48,429 nucleotides of DNA. Origin: an uncultured Lachnospiraceae bacterium (lineage in GTDB: Bacteria > Bacillota_A > Clostridia > Lachnospirales > Lachnospiraceae). The stretch is from the NCBI GenBank assembly GCA_900555005.1, contig USJM01000001.1:1-48429 (forward strand), written 5' to 3'. This document shows, in pieces, positions 42,866-48,429 of this stretch; positions within the stretch are counted from its first letter, which is position 1; every line of letters starts with the position of its first letter. The notes under the pieces are model-generated. The model made no database searches and was not told the origin of the DNA. It saw only the letters and a list, made by a program, of their open reading frames with translations. The position numbers and the translations under genes were made by a program.

Positions 42866-43272
42866 AGAACGAGCCCGACGTTTACGAAAATACGCCATGG
42901 TATTATATCCTTACCAACAAGCAGGCAGAGAATGGGGCTTCAGCTATCTTTTACCCGGGTGTATTTGAAACAATAGGCAGCCAGATACCGGAAGGATGTC
43001 TGATGGACTGCGCTTCTAAAGAATTCATCATGTACATCAGTAAAAATGAAATCCCTGTGGAATGGGTGCAGGATGATATTGAAAAAATCAAGAATGATGT
43101 AACCTTCGAGGAAAGGTGGTTTTTATCTGATAAGGTACACTATTATGATCCCAAGAATAAGAGGATCACAGTGATCGAAAAAGGGCAGCGATTTGAACAC
43201 CACTTACACTATAACTGCATCGACAGGGTGCATGCATTAGAAAAAAGGCAAAAGGAAACTATGACGCTTTAA
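42862..43272 (+). CDS. DUF5688-type protein, copy 4, C-terminal part
   Basis: 136 residues continuing the family pattern: WYYILTNKQAENGASAIFYP, which copy 1 has as MVITNKASL and GASTIFYP. It overlaps the N-terminal part by four bases in another frame and has no ribosome-binding site, so it is probably one gene with that part. Ends before the hairpin at 43294. Confidence 0.75.
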   Translation: MKNEPDVYENTPWYYILTNKQAENGASAIFYPGVFETIGSQIPEGCLMDCASKEFIMYISKNEIPVEWVQDDIEKIKNDVTFEERWFLSDKVHYYDPKNKRITVIEKGQRFEHHLHYNCIDRVHALEKRQKETMTL

Positions 43273-43293
43273 AGGACATATAGTTTCAATACC

Positions 43294-43332
43294 AAAGGAT
43301 TCGCAGACAAAGCCTGCGGGTCCTTTTCTTTT
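43294..43332 (+). terminator. Leader hairpin with T-run before the coiled-coil gene
   Basis: Thirteen-pair stem AAAGGATTCGCAG / CTGCGGGTCCTTT around ACAAAGC, then T with one C to 43332. The ATG at 43359 follows TGGAGG. Confidence 0.8.
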
Positions 43333-43358
43333 ACAGATAACATATGGAGGACTGATGA

Positions 43359-43697
43359 ATGGAAAAAGAGGAAAATATTTCGCCTGAGCTTGCAAAGCTT
43401 GATGCGCAGATCATGAAGGCACAGGAAGCAACTAAAAAGCTGTTGGAGAAGAGAAAGAAAAAAGCAAGGGAGATCGCTGCAAGACAGGAGAAAGAAAAAG
43501 AGAAATGGCTGGCAAACTTCAACGTAGAACTGGAGAAGATACTAAAGGAGCGGTATGGAAAGCTGTTTTGGAATGCGGTTGATGCGGAAGAACTTGTTAT
43601 TGTGTTCGATGACGCACTTCCAAAAAATGAAGTCGAAAAAAACAATGGGAACAGCATGGAACAGGAAGCTAGCGAAGCGGAAATAGTGTCTGAATGA
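43359..43697 (+). CDS. Coiled-coil protein before PcfB, function unknown
   Basis: 112 residues. Residues 8-65 are a strong coiled coil rich in Lys, Glu and Ala (EATKKLLEKRKKKAREIAAR), followed by a short domain (KLFWNAVDAEELVIVFDD) and an acidic tail. The size and shape recall small mobilisation accessory proteins, but I cannot name the family. The gene lies 51 bases before PcfB and may be in its operon. Confidence 0.65.
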   Translation: MEKEENISPELAKLDAQIMKAQEATKKLLEKRKKKAREIAARQEKEKEKWLANFNVELEKILKERYGKLFWNAVDAEELVIVFDDALPKNEVEKNNGNSMEQEASEAEIVSE

Positions 43698-43748
43698 CAT
43701 GCAATAGACAAGCCACAAGCGTAGTAAATATGGAAGGAAAGAAAACAT

Positions 43749-45311
43749 ATGGGTGAAGAAGCTGACGTTGTAATCAGGGTAGTCGACATGTGGTACCGGA
43801 TACAGGATGTATACCTGCGCCGTGCACTTGCGATCGCGAAATTCCTGCGTAACCTGTACCTTGCCGACTGGGTAGGAAAAGGCAATTATCATCATCTGCT
43901 CTCAGCCTGCAAGGCGAAGGGGGACAGCTTGGTATTCATCAATGCAAATACCGAGGATGCGGAAGCCTTAAAGGCAATTGAAAAAGAGATGAAAAAGCAT
44001 GGAATCATGTTTGCAAAAATGCCAGACCTTTGTGGCGGAGACGGGCGGACACAGTACGCTATCCCCGGAAGCAACATTCCAGCATTCAAAGCTTTCCAGT
44101 CAGACCATTCTCGCGGAGAATTCAGGGACATATTTGTCGGAGAAATATCCATTACGGATTATATGGATACCGGGAAACAGCGCGACGGAAAAAATACCCC
44201 TGAATACGAAGAGATTAAGAAAAGTGCTGAAGAAAACATGAGAAGGGGGAAAGAAAACCCTTCCATAGAAGTGGAAAAGAGAAGAGAAAACGATGGACGG
44301 AAGGAGAAAAAACCGGGGGTTTTCAGCCGGATCGGAAAACTGGCTGGGAAGAAAGAGGAAAAGGTGCCATCCATAGAAATCAGGGAAAAGGAAACTGGAA
44401 ACCAGCACACCGACGAAAATCATAGAGAGAAGGTTCTCAATATCAAATTAGATGGAGGACAAGAAAAAGCGCGGGAAATGGACGCGCAAAACGTCGGGTA
44501 TAAAAAGGCTATCCTTACGTCTGATGATGTAAGCGATTTTTCAGGCAGCCTGAAGAAATTTAGTGTCAATGACACGTATTCGATTTTCATAAAAGACACC
44601 GATTGCTGGACGGAGGAAGATGGTGGGAAGGTTGTATGCAAAGGGGCATTTTTCTATGACAATGACTACTCTGTACTGAATAAGGAGACTGGCAAAGAAT
44701 ACAAGGTTTCAGGTGAAGACCTTGTCGATTCCCTGAACAGGAAGGAACCGGAATCGCTGGTAAAAGTTGACAGTGACGGGAAAATCATCATTGACAAAGA
44801 GAGAACTGAGATGTTCCACGAAGCGGCAAAGCCTTTCGCACAAACGGAAGGGATGAGGCTTGCGGACAGGAATGATGTCCAGACCAGGGCTGTCTACGAC
44901 CTCCCGGAGCAGCTTGGGGATGACAATACGTTCTTTATTTCGGGAATGCCTTATAAAAAAGGTGAGTATTCTACCCAGTACCTGATGAATGACGGCTTCC
45001 ATGTTATTGAAATCCCGAACCAGTATGTCGGGTTCACCGACCCGGAGAAGGCAGGATATATCAGGCCTGGTGCGTTCATCACAAACGGCGACAGGTATAA
45101 AATATTCGGGATTTTTGACAGGACATACGGAAAGTATTCCTTCCATGAGGTAAAAGACTTTATGGAACATCCGGACCTGATGGGCAAGACAGGGAAGCTC
45201 CAGAATGTGAAGGATATTGCAAAGACCTATAACAACAAGATGAAGACGATTGCGAAAACCATGTCAGCAGGCAAACCAAAGGCCGAAGACTTTCCGACAA
45301 AAAACCTTTAA
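43749..45311 (+). CDS. PcfB family (DUF3801) conjugation protein
   Basis: 520 residues. The N-terminal part (about 1-135) has the DUF3801 layout: an initial helix, AKFLRNLY, and a CAKAKG-like part where Leu-Val-Phe-Ile-Asn leads to LKAIEKEMKKHGI. In pheromone and ICE systems PcfB binds the coupling protein and relaxosome. The middle (about 145-240) is charged and likely disordered. The C-terminal half (about 260-490) looks like a second domain with YSIFIKDTDCW and FYDNDYSVLNKET, which I do not recognise. virD4 follows 19 bases later, the usual order. Confidence 0.82.
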   Translation: MGEEADVVIRVVDMWYRIQDVYLRRALAIAKFLRNLYLADWVGKGNYHHLLSACKAKGDSLVFINANTEDAEALKAIEKEMKKHGIMFAKMPDLCGGDGRTQYAIPGSNIPAFKAFQSDHSRGEFRDIFVGEISITDYMDTGKQRDGKNTPEYEEIKKSAEENMRRGKENPSIEVEKRRENDGRKEKKPGVFSRIGKLAGKKEEKVPSIEIREKETGNQHTDENHREKVLNIKLDGGQEKAREMDAQNVGYKKAILTSDDVSDFSGSLKKFSVNDTYSIFIKDTDCWTEEDGGKVVCKGAFFYDNDYSVLNKETGKEYKVSGEDLVDSLNRKEPESLVKVDSDGKIIIDKERTEMFHEAAKPFAQTEGMRLADRNDVQTRAVYDLPEQLGDDNTFFISGMPYKKGEYSTQYLMNDGFHVIEIPNQYVGFTDPEKAGYIRPGAFITNGDRYKIFGIFDRTYGKYSFHEVKDFMEHPDLMGKTGKLQNVKDIAKTYNNKMKTIAKTMSAGKPKAEDFPTKNL

Positions 45312-45330
45312 ACGAAGGAGAACAAGTTGA

Positions 45331-45849
45331 ATGGCAAAAGATAAGAAAGAGAAAGTCAGCCTGACCCGGATACTTGTGATAGCCCTCCTCCCTGTCATGA
45401 TATATATCGCATACTGCATCGGGCTTTTAGGGGGACAGGAAATCAGTCTTGACTCGCTTGGATGGATGTTAAGATATGAACTTCTGCATCCTTTCCCAAT
45501 GAGGGTTACGACAACGACCGGGTATGCAATGCTCGTTGTCTTCGTAGTATGGGCAATCCTGTTTATGAAGTCGTTTACCGACCAGCATGACCTGCGTTTA
45601 GGACAGGAGTACGGGACGGCAAAATTCGATGCCCCAGAAAATATCAACAAGTCGCTGATGAACAAGGAAGCAGACGATAATAAGATCTTGTCAGAAAACC
45701 TGCGGATGAGCCTTGACACACACCTGACGGGGCTGAACAACAACGTTGTCGTAATTGGAGGATCTGGATCTGGAAAATCGTTCTATTATGTGCTCCCGAA
45801 TGGAATGAAAGCTAATACGTCGATGATCTATACCGACCCGAAAGGATAG
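45331..45849 (+). pseudogene. virD4: VirD4 coupling protein, cut by an inserted element
   Basis: Type IV coupling protein. Two membrane helices lie at about 10-32 and 55-77, then Walker A GGSGSGKS near 145, and the reading ends in TDPKG, which is normally followed by E and several hundred more residues. A stop arises at once from foreign DNA, and a serine recombinase gene starts 67 bases later. The remaining 172 residues cannot pump DNA. The rest of the gene should lie beyond the inserted element, outside the window. Confidence 0.9.
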
Positions 45850-45916
45850 TTTGTATTAAGACAAATGAATTTTGGGCATAACGATACAGACGGACATCGA
45901 AAGGAGGCGGCGTATT

Positions 45917-46174
45917 ATGAGGACTCAGCTATCGACTGAGCCGGGGAAGATAACGGCATTGTACGAGCGTCTGTCGAGAGACGATGAACAGCAGGGGGAC
46001 TCCAACAGCATCATCAATCAGAAGCAATACCTGATGGATTTCTGCTCTCAGCAGGGTTTTCAGAATGTCCGGCACTTTACTGATGATGGTTATAGCGGAA
46101 CAAACTTTGACCGTCCGGGATTTCAGACTCTGCTAGGCGAGATCAATGACGGTCGCGTGGAAACCGTGATCTGA
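45917..46174 (+). CDS. Large serine recombinase, N-terminal catalytic part (frame broken)
   Basis: Begins MRTQLSTEPGKITALYERLS with AAGGAGG before the ATG. The resolvase-type catalytic Ser lies in YERLSRDDEQQGDSNS. The frame stops after GRVETVI, and the next fragment starts with the expected VKDMSRFGRN in a different frame, so one base is missing near 46172. It should excise and integrate the inserted element. The full recombinase would comprise this and the following two or three fragments. Confidence 0.85.
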   Translation: MRTQLSTEPGKITALYERLSRDDEQQGDSNSIINQKQYLMDFCSQQGFQNVRHFTDDGYSGTNFDRPGFQTLLGEINDGRVETVI

Positions 46175-46179
46175 AGGAC

Positions 46180-47055
46180 ATGAGCCGATTTGGAAGGAAC
46201 TATCTTCAGGTCGGGTATTATACTGATGTTCTCTTTCCAGAGAAGCATGTGCGTTTTATCGCAATCAATAACAACATCGACAGTGCCAGACCGGGAAGCA
46301 ATGATTTCACGCCATTCCTGAACATCATGAATGAATGGTATGCCAAGGACACCAGTCGCAAGATCCGGTCCATCTTTCACGCAAGGATGCAGAAAGGACT
46401 TAAGTGCAGTGGGGCAGTTCCCTTTGGCTATACAAGGGACCCGAATGACAAGCAGACTTTTATAGTTGCTCCGGACGAAGCGGCTATCGTGAAGAGAATC
46501 TTCCGGATGGCAGCGGAGGGAACTACCATGACAGAGATCGCAGATACGCTGACCAATGAAAAGGTTCTTAACGCGACAGCCTTCAGGCAGAAGTATCATC
46601 CGGAAAACGTCCACAGTGTCCGTTACAGGGACCCGTGTTTCTGGTCACCACAAACCATACGCCATATACTCGTCCGAAAAGAATACCTGGGGTGTACTGT
46701 CCTTGGCAAGACAAGAAGTGAAGACTTTAAGCGAAAGAGAAAGAGACATGTTCCGGAGGAAGAACAGCTCGTCTTTCCAAACACCCATGAAGCAATCATC
46801 GATCAGGAAACATGGAACCTTGCGCAAAAGGTAATGAACCGCTGCGCAAAAATCACAAAACTGGGAATCACAAGCAGACTGTCAGGACTTGTATTCTGCG
46901 CAGATTGTGGCAGAAGGATGGGCTATTCAGCGTGCCATGCCAAGGCAGCCCCCGAGGCAGATTCCTCCTATTCCTTTCAATGCGCTGGCTTCAGGGATCG
47001 CTACAGGCAATGTACTTCTCACTATATAAAGAAAGCACGATTGAGAAGGCTGTAG
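46180..47055 (+). CDS. Large serine recombinase, central part
   Basis: Continues with MSRFGRNYLQVGYYTD (resolvase domain), the recombinase domain (GAVPFGYTRDPND, then EIADTLTNEKVL), and a zinc ribbon with Cys in FCADCGRRMGYSACH and QCAGF. It is the DUF4368-type arrangement of TnpX/TndX recombinases. The frame is lost near 47030 in TSHYIK; restoring one G in the following run joins it to ESTIEKAVAKAIR. Confidence 0.85.
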   Translation: MSRFGRNYLQVGYYTDVLFPEKHVRFIAINNNIDSARPGSNDFTPFLNIMNEWYAKDTSRKIRSIFHARMQKGLKCSGAVPFGYTRDPNDKQTFIVAPDEAAIVKRIFRMAAEGTTMTEIADTLTNEKVLNATAFRQKYHPENVHSVRYRDPCFWSPQTIRHILVRKEYLGCTVLGKTRSEDFKRKRKRHVPEEEQLVFPNTHEAIIDQETWNLAQKVMNRCAKITKLGITSRLSGLVFCADCGRRMGYSACHAKAAPEADSSYSFQCAGFRDRYRQCTSHYIKKARLRRL

Positions 47056-47651
47056 CGAAGGCTATCCGCGCGGTTATGAAACGCGTTTTTTTAGATGAGG
47101 CAGCTTTCGCTGACGACCTTCAGAGACAGTTCAATGAGCGGAAAGGGGACAGAAACAGCAGCGAGAAGAAAGAATTAACTGAAGTCAATAACCGGATCAT
47201 GGAGCTTGGGAGGCTTACAAGAGGACTCTATGAGAAAAACATGAAAGGTATTCTTTCAGACATGATGTTTGAAACGCTCATGAAGGAGTACGATTCCGAA
47301 CTGCAAGTGAAGGAGGCCAGGAGAACTGAGCTGGAATCTTCCCTCAGAGAGGCGGAATCCCAGAAATCGGATCCGCGAAGATTTATCAGTCTTTTGAAAA
47401 GTTATAAGGAATGCAGCCATGTGACCAATCAGATGCTGTATTCCCTGATAGACCGGATTGAGGTCCATGCCCCTGCCCGCGGAGCCGATGGCAAACGTTC
47501 ACAACAGATTGATATCTATTTCAGCTTCCTTCCGGAGTGCCCTACATCGGTCAGTGACGATACTCTTCTGGCGAGACACCGGAAGAACAGAAGAAGTACG
47601 ATGAGGAGCTGGACAAATGGCTCCTTCAGAAAAGAAGAGAAGATCTTGTAA
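47010..47651 (+). CDS. Large serine recombinase, C-terminal coiled-coil part
   Basis: True recombinase sequence begins at about 47028. It is a coiled-coil region (EVNNRIMELGRLTRGLYE) followed by the usual end of the family: LIDRIEVHAPARG and QIDIYFSFLPE. After about 47558 the frame fails again; the other frame continues with GETPEEQKKYDEELDKW into the fragment at 47684. The annotated start is just a convenient ATG. Confidence 0.75.
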   Translation: MYFSLYKESTIEKAVAKAIRAVMKRVFLDEAAFADDLQRQFNERKGDRNSSEKKELTEVNNRIMELGRLTRGLYEKNMKGILSDMMFETLMKEYDSELQVKEARRTELESSLREAESQKSDPRRFISLLKSYKECSHVTNQMLYSLIDRIEVHAPARGADGKRSQQIDIYFSFLPECPTSVSDDTLLARHRKNRRSTMRSWTNGSFRKEEKIL

Positions 47652-47683
47652 ATGCGGCAGGCTCTGAGGAAGCTGCGGCAGTA

Positions 47684-48400
47684 TTGATAACAGAGTATAG
47701 GGAGAGGGAGGCAGAATCAGCGCACAGGTATTACGAAGCGCAAAGGAAGCGTATGGAAGAAGATCCCGACTTCAACAGGGAGATGCAAGAGAAATTCAAA
47801 AAATACAGACGCACGAGAAAGGAACGTGATAAGCAGAAGTGGGAGGAACTAGTTAAAAAGGCTGAGACTGATCCTGAGGCAGCAAGAGAACAGGAGGCTA
47901 TCAGGGATCGCAGAAGAGAGCGCGACAGAGAGAGAAGAGCAAAGCTGCGAGGTGGCAACCCGGCACCAAAACCGGAGAAGCAGCCCCATATGTCAAGAGC
48001 GGAGCGCATGAGGGAGCTGAAAGCAAAGGCCGCTACTGATCCCGAAGCCGCAGAGAAGTATGCCTCGATCAGGAAAGCCGAGAAGGAAGAAAGGGACAGA
48101 CGGAAGATCCAACAGGAAGCAAGGATGGCAACAGATCCTGATTATGCTGAATACATCAGAAAGCGTACCGCAGAGTACAACCGGAGACATTGCGCACAGC
48201 GGGCACGAGACAGAAAGAAACTCATCCAACAGGCGGCTACTGATCCTGAAGCAGCGAAGAAGCTTTCAGAGATCCGTTCCATTGAAAGAGAACGAATGAA
48301 AAAGAGCCGGGAAAAGGCCAAAGCTGAAAAGGCCGCAGCGGCAGAGGAGGCATCGAAGAATGGACATAGAAACAACGGAGGAGAAAATCAAGAAGGTTGA
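47684..48400 (+). CDS. Charged repeat extension, probably the tail of the recombinase
   Basis: About 238 residues, and open upstream to about 47560. Four degenerate units of about 45-50 residues carry ATDPEAA or TDPDYA (for example KAETDPEAAREQEAIRDRR and QAATDPEAAKKLSEIRS) separated by Arg/Lys/Glu-rich helix. There is no known fold. The lack of a good start and the smooth join in the other frame suggest it is an extension of the recombinase, not a separate gene, though a separate protein cannot be excluded. It overlaps the next gene by 41 bases. Confidence 0.65.
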   Translation: MITEYREREAESAHRYYEAQRKRMEEDPDFNREMQEKFKKYRRTRKERDKQKWEELVKKAETDPEAAREQEAIRDRRRERDRERRAKLRGGNPAPKPEKQPHMSRAERMRELKAKAATDPEAAEKYASIRKAEKEERDRRKIQQEARMATDPDYAEYIRKRTAEYNRRHCAQRARDRKKLIQQAATDPEAAKKLSEIRSIERERMKKSREKAKAEKAAAAEEASKNGHRNNGGENQEG

Positions 48401-48429
48401 CGCAAAAATCAGTACGCTTCAGAAAAAGA
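48360..48429 (+). CDS. Start of a DUF3847-like mobilisation accessory protein, partial
   Basis: The ATG at 48360 begins MDIETTEEKIKKVDAKIS and continues to the window end without a stop. Small proteins starting like this (MDIEKTxxRI) are common just before MobA/MobL relaxase genes in IMEs of this group, so the inserted element is probably mobilisable. Only 23 residues are visible, so the call is tentative. Confidence 0.5.
   Translation, partial: MDIETTEEKIKKVDAKISTLQKK

Larger units (their letters stand above)
1..45846 (+). mobile_element. Part of a Firmicutes conjugative element (ICE or conjugative plasmid)
   Basis: The stretch carries a relaxase, a MobC-like accessory protein, a candidate oriT, a coupling protein, PcfB and the core secretion proteins VirB4, PrgI, TrbL-like and Maff2-like, plus wall hydrolases and an ArdC/methylase/helicase polyvalent protein. 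All accepted genes lie on the + strand. No integrase or replication gene is visible, so integrative or plasmid lifestyle cannot be decided here. In related elements PcfB and VirD4 usually stand just before the Maff2/TrbL block; here they are at the opposite end of the window, as if the sequence were a circularly permuted element or the missing ends adjoin. Confidence 0.85.
45847..48429 (+). mobile_element. Left part of a TnpX-type transposon/IME inserted in virD4
   Basis: The element begins at about 45847 with the GA-type junction after AAAG, and its recombinase is the first gene. The last gene in the window resembles the small DUF3847 protein that precedes mobilisation genes in such elements. 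The right end and the second virD4 part are outside. The junction (AAAGGA) fits the GA dinucleotide used by TnpX-family recombinases (family knowledge). Confidence 0.75.

Overview
The window looks like most of an integrative and conjugative element (ICE) or conjugative plasmid from an anaerobic Firmicute, most likely Lachnospiraceae. The reasons are a SpaA-type surface protein with a VKTGD sorting signal, a Gram-positive type IV secretion system (Maff2/VirB2-like, TrbL, PrgI, VirB4, NlpC/P60 hydrolases, PcfB, VirD4), a very large ArdC-methylase-helicase polyvalent protein, TnpV, several DUF5688-type proteins, and a TnpX-like serine recombinase. Every gene I accept is on the + strand. I see no integrase, excisionase, replication initiator, tRNA, rRNA or CRISPR array.

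Layout. 1-13.7 kb: partial Cna_B/SpaA adhesin, then the secretion operon (Maff2-like, TrbL-like, PrgI, VirB4, a basic protein, two tandem peptidoglycan hydrolases, four membrane-anchored proteins that share a C-terminal fold, a small protein). 13.7-18 kb: a candidate origin of transfer (nested inverted repeat plus an 11-bp repeat array), a MobC-like protein and a MobP-type relaxase. 18-29.3 kb: cargo, comprising an AAA+ ATPase with a nuclease-like tail, a Fic protein, a coiled-coil protein, DUF5688-type proteins, a secreted pseudo-transglutaminase and a secreted Ig-repeat protein. 29.3-38.3 kb: the polyvalent protein, about 2980 residues if its two frame breaks are repaired, with tnpV overprinted inside it. 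38.3-45.3 kb: a structured non-coding gap, RadC-like JAB protein, small membrane proteins, more DUF5688 proteins, an HTH protein and PcfB. 45.3 kb to the end: virD4, cut after its Walker A region by a second element whose serine recombinase comes first and whose DUF3847-like gene runs off the window.

How it fits together. MobC and relaxase would nick oriT; PcfB and VirD4 would couple the relaxosome to the VirB4/TrbL/PrgI channel; the hydrolases open the wall; the SpaA-type protein may help cell contact; ArdC/methylase and RadC-like proteins probably protect incoming single-stranded DNA. With virD4 interrupted, this copy should not transfer itself unless another coupling protein helps.

Two things stand out. 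First, regulation: at least eight genes have an intrinsic-terminator-like hairpin and T-run only about 15-36 nt before the start codon, and two of these leaders lie behind a duplicated promoter with ATGGCA motifs repeating every 20 bp. Second, ten coding regions are broken by single-base shifts, nine of them apparent deletions, which looks more like uncorrected long-read error than natural decay; I list the fragments separately and say how they join.
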